A DNA stretch of 64,000 bases from Paramacrobiotus metropolitanus. Taxonomy: Eukaryota; Tardigrada; Eutardigrada; Parachela; Macrobiotidae. The position numbers and the translations under genes were made by a program. The notes beneath the pieces are model-generated. The model made no database searches and had not been told where the DNA came from. It was given only the letters and a program-made list of their open reading frames with translations. The stretch lies in contig NW_026570271.1 of NCBI RefSeq assembly GCF_019649055.1, positions 186,001 to 250,000 of the forward strand. Reading direction: 5' to 3'. This document shows, piece after piece, positions 32,855 through 44,157 of this stretch. Position 1 is the first letter of the stretch; each line of letters starts with the position of its first letter.

Positions 32855-33505
32855 GTTCTGGTATAGCACCAAATTCGTGAACATCCACGGGACTTTTCGC
32901 TGTCGAGTACGTTTTTGTATCGCTTTTTGATATTTTGAAGCCAAAGGATTTTTACACATTAGCGTGAAAACCGTTTGCGCGCGCAACATCCGGTTGGAAA
33001 GTTACGGGTAAATCGAATTCCAAAACGTCTAAACGCATTCAAAATGTACTAAAAATCTTATTATATTATAAACCGTTTCTTAAAATTTTGAGGTAAATGC
33101 ACATTTATATGAAGATCGCTGTTACACCAAACCAAAGGTGCACCATTTTTTCCGAACTGTAAAATGAATTTTAAGAAATTTTGAATTACGGTATTTGAAA
33201 ATCTGAAAAAATGGTACGACTCTGGTGCGATCTTCATGTGTATGTTTACGTGCAAACTTTGAAGAAGATTTATAACGGGACTTTGGGTAGACCTGAATGA
33301 CTTTCTGGAATTTCAAATTTCAGTTCTCCCATAATTTCTAGGTTGCGCGCGAAAATGGATTTCTAGCCTAATATGTATATACGAATCTTTTGGCAACAAA
33401 ATGTTGAAAAGCAACGCATAAAAGTTTCTGGGAGTGCGCGACAGCGAAAGTTCCCGTGGATGTACAGGGATTTTGTGCTACGTACCTGGCCGGATCCCTT
33501 AAGAT
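32855..33505. mobile_element. Palindromic P element, complete copy
   Basis: Both arms are present: ACCAAATTCGTGAACATCCA...GCGTGAAAACCGTTTGCGCG...ACATCCGG on the left, and GCGCGCGAAAATGGATTT...GTGCGCGACAGCGAAAG...CGTGGATGTACAGG on the right. The inner pair is GAAGATCGCTGTTACACC / GGTGCGATCTTC. Non-coding. Confidence 0.75.
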
Positions 33506-34470
33506 TTCTCGAAGTTTTACAGCTGGAAAAAAGCCATTCAGTAATTAGACAAATTAAAATATGCAGCACCCGCAAAATAGCACCCTAATATTTTGCGTTC
33601 ATCGGTATGAACATTCCCATTTGTTTGTTGTTGTTCGATTTTCGTTAGCTGTTCAAACAAAATTTGAGGCACAAAAACACAGCAGAAGAATTTTTTGAGC
33701 ATTATTTTCGCTTATCCAAAGGGTTTACTAAGATGCGAAGCCCTTACCCCAGTCACATGGAGGCGTCAGAGTACCCTGACTTATGCAGTTTCCATTACTT
33801 TAGCCCCAAATTTTGAACGAATAATGATATCATTGATATGTAGACGGGCTTTTGCCGAAAAATTAAGTAGCAGTTTGATTTTGTTAAAAATCTTGCGCTC
33901 AGCGCTGCCATCAACTGATGGAAATCTTGGTGGGAGAAAAAAAATTTTCAGTGGTACATACCGTTTTGAAGCGACGCACGCACGCGTTCTGATCGTGTTA
34001 TTTTACCCGTCATACCAAACTCTCAGGCTCTCTTTTTGCCAATCAAACATATGTGAACAAAAAAGATTATCATCCTGTAAATCAAATTCACTGTGAACTT
34101 AAAATGCGATTAATTCCGGAGAAAATTATGTGCAGATGCGTTGGATGTTGCTAATACATGGGGAAATCAGTTGCACACTTTTCACGTCATAACGGAACAG
34201 GGGTTTTTCAAAGCACTACATGTGTAAGTACCTGCACACTGAGGCAAGTCATTGCCGACGATTTGCCGTCACTCAAGGTGTACGAGAGGATGAAAGAACG
34301 TTCCACGTTAAGAGAGGAATGTGCATTCATACCTCTCGTACAGTCGCACTTCTACCAGTAGAGCACAGATCCAATGCATGTAGCGTATCCACTTACAGTA
34401 CTCGCGTACCGCACATGTACTGTGTAAAGGTGCAGTGATAATCAATAAGTGCTGTGTAGTTACAAATTAA
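32855..34470 (+). repeat. Segmental duplication 2, copy 2
   Basis: Direct, diverged copy of 19490-22720 without the hAT and non-LTR insertions. It begins with a complete palindromic P element (32855-33505) and continues to GTGCTGTGTAGTTACAA. Its uninterrupted state defines both insertion points in copy 1. Confidence 0.8.
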
Positions 34471-34494
34471 TTTGAAATCAATAACTGTGAGCTG

Positions 34495-34605
34495 GATCTG
34501 CCGGCGTTTTTACACCGAAAATTCGACCGGCGTTTTGACCACACAAAATTCTGCCGGCAGGAAATTCGCCGGCGTTTTGACATTGGCCGGTAGGGCCAGT
34601 CTGTA
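34495..34605. repeat. CCGGCGTTTT short tandem repeats
   Basis: GCCGGCGTTTTnAC recurs at about 34501, 34532 and 34569, with intervening AAAATTC and GGCCGG variants, a degenerate unit of roughly 30 bp. Non-coding. Confidence 0.6.
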
Positions 34606-34699
34606 ATTTTTTACAATTCTATGCGAACTTCACATCATGTATTACATATTATTGATATTATTTTACTTATTGTTACCCATTGTACAATACTCGTTGGCC

Positions 34700-35570
34700 G
34701 TATTATGAAAATCAATTAATTAAAGATTCGCACGATCCATGAACCTTCTTCATTAGTGCAGAGGTATAAATGTAGCGCTTTAAGATCCGCTGTTCTGCTT
34801 TTACGTGCAGGTCCATACGGGTGACTAAAGCAGCAGTACAGGGTGGATCTGTAGTGAGCAACTGATTCCCTCTTACTCTGGGTTGCGCTTGAGAGGTAAT
34901 TAAATCATAAAAATGCCCAGTGCAGAATATGGGTGATGTTGCACCCATGTGCGACCGGCAACGCATTGTCAGAAGACAGTTTGAGCAAGTTGCGGCTAAT
35001 GCGGCGCAACAAAAAACATATTAAACGTTTGTCCTATTTATTCCTTCACCTTCGCGGTTAGGTACAGCTGTGCAGGTATGAACGGAAGTCAAAGAAATGC
35101 TAAACAAAATTACAAAAAAAGCTTGTAGGTTTATCTGTATGAAAATATCATCGAAGATCGTTTTGTATTTTTAAACGTTGTCAGTTTTCAAAAGAAATTT
35201 TTCTGAACTTATTTACTGATTTTCGAAAAAGTGGTGTAGTATATGGCGCTGAATTCCTTGTTTCAACTACGCGGGTGGTTGCATTTTATATCCAAGGGGA
35301 AATCGATTTTTCACTAACCGTGGCACAGTTGGTTAATTAGAGCGTGAGAGATCTTTGTGCATGCATTTGCGGGATTTTCAGCTGTAGTCTGTAGATATCG
35401 TATTCGATTGGCTTACCTGTTAAGCGCACAGAAATATACGAAATGCGAGAATATTAATGGCAGTCGGCAGAGTGCGTACAGTGTTGCATTTTGGTTCTGT
35501 GATATGGAACTTGTAAGTGAACTGATGGCGTTTTTCAGACAAATATCGCTGAGACACTGAGACTATATCA
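34700..35570. repeat. T/S dispersed repeat, tRNA-related part
   Basis: The T part (about 34930-34990, GCGACCGGCAACGCATTGT) is followed by the S part: TGGCACAGTTGG at about 35320 fits the internal tRNA A box (TRGCnnAGYnGG) and is followed by AGAGCGTGAGAGATCTT, TATTCGATTGGCTTACCTG and GCATTTTGGTTCTGTGATATGG. Copies are at 49556-50070 and 50080-50610. A SINE-like origin is inferred from the A box; no B box is certain. Confidence 0.45.
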
Positions 35571-35807
35571 AAATTTAATTATTTTTAAAAGAATCTGACT
35601 ACGCCGCGAATGTATGCAGGGACTAAAGCTAAGTGAGCGCGCTAAGAAAAGATAACGAGCGCATGTACAATACGTGCCGTTGTACGAAGATTCGCGCAAT
35701 ACCTTCAGAAAACTGCCCTTGTTGTGTGTCGAGTCATACTTTTTACAGATTGATTACTTTTGTCGGTTCTGAATTTTAAAATGTTTTGTCTGCTTTATCA
35801 CATATTA

Positions 35808-36782
35808 GTCCGGTTCAAAATAGACCGGAAATTTAGTAAATCCTGGCAATTGTGATAATTCTCCGAAAGCTGAGTAACGCACGAGATAAGATAAGCGCTC
35901 ATAACTGGTCCATATTGCGATGAGGTGTCTTTTGCACGTTTGTACCCACGCCCCATATATTCGTAAATGTTGCTCTAGAAAAAGCTACTCGAGAGTAGAA
36001 TATTCGAGCGTCAAAGTCGCCAATTTAGCTATTTCTCATGCAAACTCATGTGCACACATATTTTAATGCTTACATTTCACTGCGATATGCCGTAATCGTA
36101 CACCTCCATTAATAAGTACTCTAACGCCTATCGGGTATCGTCGACACTGCTACGTGCCCAATCTGAATAATTAATTATTAATTAATAACATTATAATTAG
36201 TGTTAATTGGCCATCCAAACACATTCTGGTAGCGTAAACCAGACAGTACGCGTAGGGCGCATAAGTTTTTAACATAACTTATAAGTTACCACGACGTGTT
36301 AAAATGTCTAATTATAATTAATTAATTAATAACGGGTTCATTAGAATTAAAAATTTTGCGGATAAATAGTGTACAGAGTATTGATTAATTCGCTGACCGG
36401 CTGGCGTTTATTAACTTGCAACTAGTAGCGTCAATTAACTGTTTTAAATTAATCGTTAATTATAGGAACTTTTTTAATTTTTTAAATAATCTGAAGCACT
36501 GAATTCTGTAGGCAATACATATATACTCATACCCATTACATAGATATAGGCAGCAGTAAGGTGCAAACTGCAAAGTAAAGTTACAGACTGGAATGAAAAC
36601 ACACTATAAAGCAAAATGTCGCACGTTTTTGCGCTCCCAAAATTGCCCGCTCGGTGCAGATATCTGATGCATCATTGCCGTGCAATTATTTGATGTTTGT
36701 TAAGGTTTAAAGTTCGATTTTTTTAAGCGTGTGTCACAGATTTCCTTCGCTGAAATCTTCATAACTGAATTCTGAGCCTAAC
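35808..36782 (-). mobile_element. 975-bp TA-flanked non-autonomous DNA element, copy 2
   Basis: Reverse-complement partner of 7689-8635, TA at 35806-35807 and 36783-36784, ends GTCCGGTTCAA and (inverted) GTTAGGCTCA. It shows more TTAATTAATTAA expansion than copy 1. No transposase frame. Confidence 0.65.
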
Positions 36783-36784
36783 TA

Positions 36785-38829
36785 TTATTTTGATCGTTAG
36801 ATCGGCTTTCAGAATTTTCTTTCGTTGCTGGGCTAAGGTAGGCTTCGGTTTTACGATTTTCATCGAACACCGGCCGGTCCTAATTCTTGTATTACTTACC
36901 TTAATTGCATATGACCTGGCCAAGGTGGATAGGTAATTCCAAGGTGGATAGTGGATTCTACCCCTATACACCTTGACCTGGCTTTCCTACAACAACTAAA
37001 AAAATGAAAAAAAAAAGAATAACATGGATCGAGTGCATGTACTGGATGTTTTTGATAACTTTTCGGACAGTTTTTTAGCCATTTTTAGTCATATCCACAA
37101 CAGGGGGTGCGAGCAATAAGTAATCAAAAAGCGAAAAAGGGGTGCCTAAAGTAAAAAAGGGTTCATAAGAGGGTACACATAGTAATCGGGGCGGCAGGGG
37201 TGCCTATAGTCATTGGTTTCTTTCCATACATATGTAAACCACCGGAAGTCGTCTTATCAGATTAAATATAACTATTTCCTCTAAATCCACAGGATATGAC
37301 ATATTACGTTTCACAAAAAACCGAAACCTAATTTACCCGAAAACGTGCGCGGCAAAGCTTAGAACAGATTGGAATATCCATAACGTTTTTACGTGAAATC
37401 AAGTTAACGTTGAGATAATGGCAATTGAATAAACCGGAATTATTTTGTGCTTTTTATTTTATCATTTGACATGTATAAATTCAAAATAAAAGTATTCGGT
37501 GTTCAGTAAATAAATTCAGTATTCAATATTCATCCAGTATAAAAATAAAATGCACGGCAACAAATTGGATTCATGACATGATAATTTATAGCATTTATGG
37601 CAATATATGCGTAAAAATGCTTAAATTGTAATCATTTATGACAAGATGCGTGAAACCGCTTAAAAATTACTCGTCATTCCTCGACGTTTGCAATCCGTTC
37701 GTTCCGACTGATTAGATTTAGAAGGTATTTGACGGTGTTTGTAGATATGGTATAAAATGTTACAGTTTTCGATGGTATCCTGACTTGCGGGTAACTGGAT
37801 GAATATTCGTCCAAGTTACCCAACTGAATATTAACGCCGTCTGTGATTCATTTACTCGTACATTGTTATCATAATGGGAAGTGATGGGGTGTTTTTAACA
37901 ATAAAAAGCAGTTGTTACGTTGCCGAAAGTAATTGGTTCTGGGAGGTTTTGGGTTCTCACCCTCCCGCCCAAGCGGGTTTAATTCGCCTATGGTATTATG
38001 CCATCGGTTATTATTTTACGGATATCTTTATGAAGCGTAAATAATTAGTCAGATTGTACAACATCAACATGCATCTTTTTTGCCGGTGAATCGCGATAAT
38101 GGCTGTTGCTAAACTGACCCCGATGCTTGGTATTGGGTAGCGGCTCTTACCGGTGACTTTGCCAGTTCAGACTGTGAAACTCATCGTAAAGCTAGAGTAG
38201 TATCGAAAGTAACTGGTATATCTGCACATATTCCGATTTTTTTACTGGAGTATCGGAACGTGCAGTGCAATACCGGTTTTGAAATATTTTGCATTTTATT
38301 AAACCAAATAAGAAAGTGAAATCCTTACGCTCTGTCCAAAAAGACCAAACATACCGGAAGTGGCTAGCATCACCAGTGTTTAAACTTCTTTGCCAGTAAC
38401 TTAAAAAAAGACGGAAAAATTGTCAAAAATATCGTTACATACAGTATGGCAGAAACACTGCCCTGGAAAAAAATCGCGGAAAAAAAGCTTTCCCTAGTAC
38501 ATACCACATTCAATGGATACCCGCTACGGTGGTCTTTTCGTACCACTTTGCCCGTCCCAAGAAATATATCCAGCTATTTTACTTTTTGACAATCGACATA
38601 GGAGAGCTGATAATGCAAATCCGAGGCATGGTGAACTTCGGCTGTGATGGGTACCGCCGGTATAGTCCGGGCTTCAGTTGCATCCACGAGCTTACGGCTA
38701 GGTGGCAAAATGCTGATTATTTCGTTAAATCTGCGCAGCATTATTGTCCACACCTGGCGAATTTCCAAGGCATCATCAAAAAGCACCGTACCATGCGGAC
38801 ACATGACAGGGAGAACGGTTTAAAGAATC
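36785..38829. other. Gene-free stretch
   Basis: No gene recognised. 38080-38190 is a copy of the repeat at 11045. Around 38600-38650 a faint similarity to the duplicated block near 20655 (GCAAATCCGAnGCATnGTGAAC) is visible. Open frames at 38529-38837 match nothing. Confidence 0.45.
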
Positions 38830-39190
38830 CCCAGTGACAATCCATCGGCCAGCACTATCTCCAAATTCCATCAAATCTTGTTATTGCGCTTTCCATGGTA
38901 ACGTGTAATCGTGTATACTGTACTAAAGCCAGCTCATAAAGCGACCGACAGGCGTCGTTAAGATAGCCACGGTGGTGTGGCGTGCCGTAGTATGTTAAAT
39001 AGCTCAAGCCCGTGGCTACTGAATTTGCTCGCCTTAAGCGGTCAGTCGGTTTGTGGACGGGCTTGTATTTACGGAAGTCAAAACGTGCTACTCTGTAGCA
39101 TCCTGCACGAGTCGGACACGCGCACCCAAATACGGCCGGCAGTATTTTGTTAGATGACAATTTGAAAAGGATGATCGTAAATTTTTTGCA
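38830..39190. repeat. T dispersed repeat
   Basis: It begins AGCACTATCTCCAAATTCCA and has TTTCCATGGTAACGTG. Together with 46050-46290, 49556-49745 and 50080-50290 it defines a repeat with the landmark CCATGGTAACGT and a later AnTTTGGAAAGCATG/CAATTTGAAAAGG block. Confidence 0.55.
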
Positions 39191-40617
39191 AATGCATCCT
39201 CTTTGTCTCGGTAAATTGTACATTTGGGTAAATCCAGAGTAAAAACAATGCTTCTTTGCTTCACGAAAGTGTTTTGTACATATATTTAGATTTTTCTCAT
39301 TGCGCACGAATCTGACACATTACGCTCACGAAACACTCCCACGTGTGTAAGGTGACAGCCCGACCGGATTATGTGATCAAGGTTCCAGAGGAATAACCTG
39401 TGGTTTGCTCACGTATGTCTGGTTGCCAAAGCGCCATAACGATTTTCCAAAGGAGACTGATGTCATCCGCCGTAACGGATATCCCCATAAAACGGTAAGT
39501 ACGGTGTGTATAGAAATTGGTAAAAAATGCTTCCCCGGATTATGTTACCATCATCCGCGTAAATTGCCGTAAAATACAGTAAATGGAGATGGTCCGATTT
39601 GTGATTCGAACACCCTGGCGGTCGGAGGCTACAATCGCGGATGGACGGCAGAGTTGCCGACAGATGGCAACCATCTATGGACCGGAGAAAACGATAGTCA
39701 TAGCCGATGCGTCCATCTGATATTAACAGTGTTGAGATGTTTTTGGGCGTATTATGTACTCGTAAATGCCGAACAATGGGCCAGTATGTTAATTGAAAAG
39801 TCAACACGATCACGAACACTGGGCCACCCGGTTTTTATTGTCAGCAGTTAGGTTTCCTTTGAAATTTGATTTTGATTAGTTCATTGTGATCTAATGAATC
39901 GATAAACGTTACCAGTTTTCCCAAATAATTCCTTTGAAATAATTTATAAATTTTGGAAAAAAGAAGAGTGCTAAGGCGTGGGACGCTCGAACCTCCTTTT
40001 CAACTAATCGGGGCCCGGACTTCAAATAAGGCGGAACTGACTTCTCGCGTCAGTCTGATGCATTTTAGATAAACGTCTCGATAATTTCGATTAGCAGTCA
40101 GGAACAACATTTTCTTGTATGGTCGCAAGATTTTTCATAGATGTGTGGGCCTATGCACTACGCTTTTTATCATTTTGGAGACTCTTGCAAATGTACTCGT
40201 ACAGTATATCTGGAATTACAGATATACTCTGCATCCAAAATTCATTGCAAGCAAAAGATTTCTCGTCTTTCAAACTGGGGTAAACGATTTACTCGTTGAA
40301 ACGAGGACAATCAACTCCCCGCGGGAGGGATATTAAGCAGCTATATAATCGTGTCTGCGTTTTTTGACGGCATTCACTGGGCCTTACAATTTTTTTGCAC
40401 CGCAATAAGGTGATTTCATTACGCTATGCCGTAAAGAAACAGCCGCTCATACGTAATACAGCCGCTTACACTAGTCGTTTCGGAGATGTACGTACAATTC
40501 GTTATAAGAACAGATTTTTCTAAAGAGCTGCTGTGCTTTCAAATTTCTAAAAAAGTCTCTTTGTTCAGAAACGGCTTTTCACCCCGGATCACTCCAAAGT
40601 GACCATATAACGAAATA
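39191..40617. other. Gene-free stretch upstream of locus E
   Basis: No gene recognised. The 118-residue minus-strand frame at 39463-39819 has no recognisable domain. The final about 60 bp resemble the sequence just before the paralogous start at 51269 (AAGTGACCA..TA.CGAAAT), so the promoter and 5' UTR of locus E are expected here. Confidence 0.45.
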
Positions 40618-41142
40618 ATGGACGAAGAGAAAAGGCGGCTTGTTTGTCAACTGCACAAAGATGGTATGAAACTGTGGCAAATCATGAAACGCGTGGGCAT
40701 CAGCAAACGTATACTACGAAATATTATCAAAACAGAAAAACTGCCTAGTAGACGCACTCGGCTGACTGAAGATCAGAGAAAAGAAATCACACAGCTGGCA
40801 TCCAAAGGAAATCGAAGTACGGCAGAAATTGCGAAGCAGTTCAACATTTGCTTGAGTAACGTGCCTCGAATTCAGCGAAAGCACGACATCTCAAAAAAGA
40901 CTTCGGGAAAAACTCTGCAGCAAGATACGGAAATTATCCAGGAACACTCCCGCAAACCGACGATAAGCAAATGGCTGAAACAAAGCCAGGATCAAGAATC
41001 GCGGACGCCGGATGAGCTTTCGCCAAGTAGGGCGTCTCCCGAACTGGTTTCGAATGATGCCAGGATAGAAGACGACCGCGGCGACGGAGCTATGAAGTAC
41101 GAGTCAGACGAAAGCCAAGCTGGTATGCACTACGTAGATTAG
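40618..41142 (+). CDS. Locus E first coding exon: two-HTH protein segment
   Basis: ATG at 40618 (MDEEKRRLVCQLHKDG) sits at the same place as in the locus F paralogue. Two helix-turn-helix units follow: RRLVCQLHKDGMKLWQIMKR...VGISKRIL and KEITQLASKGNRSTAEIAKQ...FNICLSN. A third unit seen in locus F is largely deleted here. An acidic tail ends SDESQAG, where CTG/GTATGC at 41122/41123 is the conserved phase-1 donor, so the last seven residues to the stop at 41142 may not be translated. The next module, at 41.5 kb, has lost its acceptor. The exon is open, but the locus as a whole looks decayed. Confidence 0.6.
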   Translation: MDEEKRRLVCQLHKDGMKLWQIMKRVGISKRILRNIIKTEKLPSRRTRLTEDQRKEITQLASKGNRSTAEIAKQFNICLSNVPRIQRKHDISKKTSGKTLQQDTEIIQEHSRKPTISKWLKQSQDQESRTPDELSPSRASPELVSNDARIEDDRGDGAMKYESDESQAGMHYVD

Positions 41143-41484
41143 CAAACGCTCTTCGGGATACTACTGAATAAGCTGTTTATAGCGCTCAGTCCTCATAATT
41201 TGTGGTTTTAACGGCTAACGGAGCCGCATGGAAGACACAGAACATAAAAATTCATAATATTATGTTGAGATATATGCAGCAGCAATATAGAAACTTGCAA
41301 TCGTAACGTAAGAGACGAGCTTCCGACATATACATAATAAGGTACACTGTAGTCTGTACTCTACATTTACAGTAGATGCAGATATGTAAGGACAGTAAGG
41401 TACAAGACCGTCCAAGGAACGGGTGGCCACTGCTCCGATGAAAAAGAACAAATCCTGTTCCTGGAGTGCATGGTTGCCACTTTC

Positions 41485-43017
41485 GGATACCGGCGAGCAG
41501 TAACGGCGAAGAACGACTCAATTTATTTGATGATTTTTTAGGCGGAAATGCATACCTTACCCAAATGGCCAAGATTTCGGGACTCACGATGGATGGTGTC
41601 CGCGCCATCCTCACGCCTGGAATACGTTGTATGCAAAATGATGCACCAACAACAACCAGTGCTTCCACGGTCCAGCTAACCAAAACTGTTAAAAACATGC
41701 ACGGTCCGGTGTACAAACGCGAAGGAGAACATGGAGCCAAGGTTCCATGCAGCCAACATGGAGATTCTTTTGCTGAACACACGCAGCGAAAAATGGATAA
41801 ACAACAAAGACGGCTGATCTATGAAAACACTCCTCAAAATTATCCAGAGAGCAAAACTGCCTGAACAACGCATCTCACAGACCGAAATTCGGAGAAAACA
41901 GATCAGACAGTTAGCCCAGAGTGGAGAAATCAGTCGAACAGAAATTGCTAAGCAGTTGAACATTAGCGAGTGGACCGTGGAGCAGTATCGCCGAATGACC
42001 GCGAACAGTGCGCAGAAGAATAAGATTCTCCAACTGTTCCATCGCGGCTACTCAAAAACCGAAATTGTGCATGAAGTTAAGCTAAGTAAAGCAGTTGTAG
42101 CGGCTGTAATTTCGCACAGTTTTCCTCGGCAAAAACCAGTCCCTGTTTGTCATAAGCAGAAGAACGAAATACTTCACTGTTTTGAAGAAGGTCACAGTGG
42201 GTGGTCCATCCGGGAGAAGTTCGGGATCTCAAGAAATGCTTTAAACTGGATTTTGCGACTGCATGGCAAATCCCTCCAGGGACGTTCCGAAATCAAGTAC
42301 CAGCAGAGACGATCGGCTGTTCAGAAACTATGCGGAGAGGGATTGCCGATGGTCGCCATAGCGAAACAGCTGAAAATGAGCGAAAGTGCGGTAAGGAGCA
42401 TTCTGAAAAAAATTTGGAGCCAAGGTTCGATCGCGCTAGATGGGCTTCCGGTCGACAGACAGTCACCTGAAAATGACTCGAACAGTGCCGAGGAAGAACA
42501 AGCCGTCAAGATACCGCGAGGTAACCTGAAGAGCTGTGACTACACGGTTTCTGAGAGCCGAAAATCGGCTCGATTGATTGCCATGCAACAAGGAAATCCA
42601 GGGCGCGAACGCAATTCATTTTACGAAGCAGAAAATTCCGAATCAGAAACTTCCGAAGCAGAAACTTCCAAAGCGGAAACTTCCGAAGGAGAAACTTCTG
42701 ATGCAGTAACGTCCACTGCCAAAACTTTCGAAGGAGAAGCTTCTGTTACAGAAACTTCCGATGCAGAGGAATCCGAAGCAGAAATAGAAACTTGCTACGC
42801 AGAGGATTCTGAAGCAGAAACTTCCGATGAAAAAACGACCCATGCAGAAACTTCCGATGCAGTAGCTACCACTGCCGCAAATTTCGAAGCAGAAGTTTCC
42901 GTTGCAGAAACCAGCAACGCAGAGACTTCCGGTGAAGGAATTTCCGAGTTTGAATGGAATTGTCTTGTTGAAGGTCTGATCGGACAGTCACCTGCAGTTA
43001 CTGATGTGGCACAATAA
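41485..43017 (+). pseudogene. Locus E second exon: FDD module and HTH array, broken
   Basis: The counterpart of 53396-54839. The expected acceptor has been lost: GTTGCCACTTTCGG replaces a TTTCAG/TTTTAG, with about 20 nt missing. The FDD part reads NGEERLNLFDDFLGGNAYL. At 41820 a 59-bp deletion relative to locus F removes most of HTH unit 1 and shifts the frame. A second frame, which can start at ATG 41821 (MKTLLKIIQRAKL), is open for 398 residues with four HTH units (QIRQLAQSGEISRTEIAKQ, KILQLFHRGYSKTEIV, EILHCFEEGHSGWSIREKFG, AVQKLCGEGLPMVAIAKQL), RKSARLIAMQQ and a long AETSE-repeat tail. The HTH frame might still be expressed on its own; as a full gene it is broken. Confidence 0.6.
42620..42935 (+). 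repeat. 15-bp coding minisatellite (AETSE repeats)
   Basis: About twenty 15-bp units of the type GAAGCAGAAACTTCC encode the pentapeptide AETSE/AETSD with variation, giving a highly acidic tail. The paralogous exon at 54565-54740 has a shorter version, so the repeat number has changed since duplication. Confidence 0.85.
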
Positions 43018-43084
43018 TTTATTGTTACTGCAATGTACTTGATTGTTTTGTTAATTGACTGATGTGGCATTTTGGCGTTGGACG

Positions 43085-43192
43085 TTTTACGGATTTCCAC
43101 GATGAGGCAAGTCCAGCTGAAACGCTATTATTTTCACACGGCGCCGAAGACGGGATTATGCGCCTGGATATCGATGAAAGCCAAGCCGGTAC
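43085..43192 (+). pseudogene. Remnant of the 3' end of an HTH exon
   Basis: A short frame reads EASPAETLLFSHGAEDGIMR and LDIDESQAG, then the donor-like CCG/GTACGTGG. It aligns with the tails of the HTH exons at 40618 (RASPELVSNDARIED...SDESQAG) and 51269. The HTH units that should precede it are gone. It lies 250 bp before the FDD exon at 43444, the normal family arrangement. Confidence 0.5.
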
Positions 43193-43443
43193 GTGGACAA
43201 TAAGTTTCTAACCTGATGTTAGTATATGTTACCAAATGTGCTGGACAATGTAGGTACACTGGACGACATTGAGCGGAAATAGGCGATTTTTATTGTGCAT
43301 CGGCATCCGCACGTGTGATTTTATGAGTACTGACTACTTAATACACAGGCTTACTTGCTGGTTTCCCATATTTCCACTCTGTTGCCTGTACGTAAGCTCA
43401 AAATGAAAATTTCTTGTTCCTCAAATTTTATTGCCTCTTTTAG

Positions 43444-44157
43444 AATTTTACGGCCAAAATTCGCCCAAGGTCAGCGGTTACGGCGAGCTAGAACTCGATT
43501 CCTTTGATGATTTTTTCGGCGGGAATTACGACCTTGCCGATATAGTGAACGCGGGACTCTCGATGGATCGTGGCCGCAGTATGCTCACGTCTGCACCAAA
43601 ATGTCACCTGGATGATACTCCAACAACATCGTCTGCTTTTGCGTTCCAGCCAGCCAAGACCGTCAAACATCAGCATGATTCAATGTCCAAGCGCGGGCAC
43701 GCAGCCTCAGTTTCACGCCGCGGAAGTTGTATGGCTGAACATACCCCGCACATCGCACCGAATTCGAGTCCCTTGACACCCTCTGACGAAGCGTGTAATA
43801 TGTTTCCACCTCATCAGCATTACGTAGCGCACAGTACATCGCCATTCGCGCCGTACGTCAACAGGCCCACCACTTTTCCAAACCTGCCGATTCTGGAAGC
43901 CCGGGATCTCGTTACTGAGTGGGTTAGCTGTCAGTATCCGGAAATGCAGTCCGGGACAATATCATGGAACCAACACGCGTAATGACGATTTTGTGGCACT
44001 GGCTATTCAGGATAAAATTTCTCCTGTGCCAACAACACAGCCACAAGGTTCAGGAAACCCTGCTGTCTGTCTTCATGGCTGTTCCTCGGAAAAAAACGGT
44101 TACCACGAGCCGCTATCACCGAGCGCCGGAACCGCAGCTGTCAGGGCGAAATATTAG
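43444..44157 (+). pseudogene. Locus E FDD/LRQ-type exon fused to a WRS exon by deletion
   Basis: The acceptor TTGCCTCTTTTAG is followed in phase 1 by FYGQNSPKVSGYGELELDSF and DDFFGGNYDLADIV. The frame continues collinear with 55833 onwards (PSDEACNMFPPHQHYVA, EWVSCQYPEMQ) and then jumps to sequence homologous to the last exon of locus F: GGGACAATATCATGGAAC matches 58950. The frame stops at 43982. The remaining last-exon homology (DDFVALAIQDK...YHEPLSPS) continues one base out of frame to 44157. LRQ, QPS and the intervening introns are missing, so a roughly 2.5-kb deletion created the fusion. Confidence 0.65.

Noticed and set aside
35320-35390. tRNA gene
   Set aside because: An A-box-like TGGCACAGTTGG is present but there is no clear B box, cloverleaf or acceptor stem; treated as a SINE-like relic.
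41252-41782. 176-residue minus-strand frame opposite the locus E FDD exon
   Set aside because: Antisense to recognisable family coding sequence; Cys/Leu-rich composition typical of a shadow frame.
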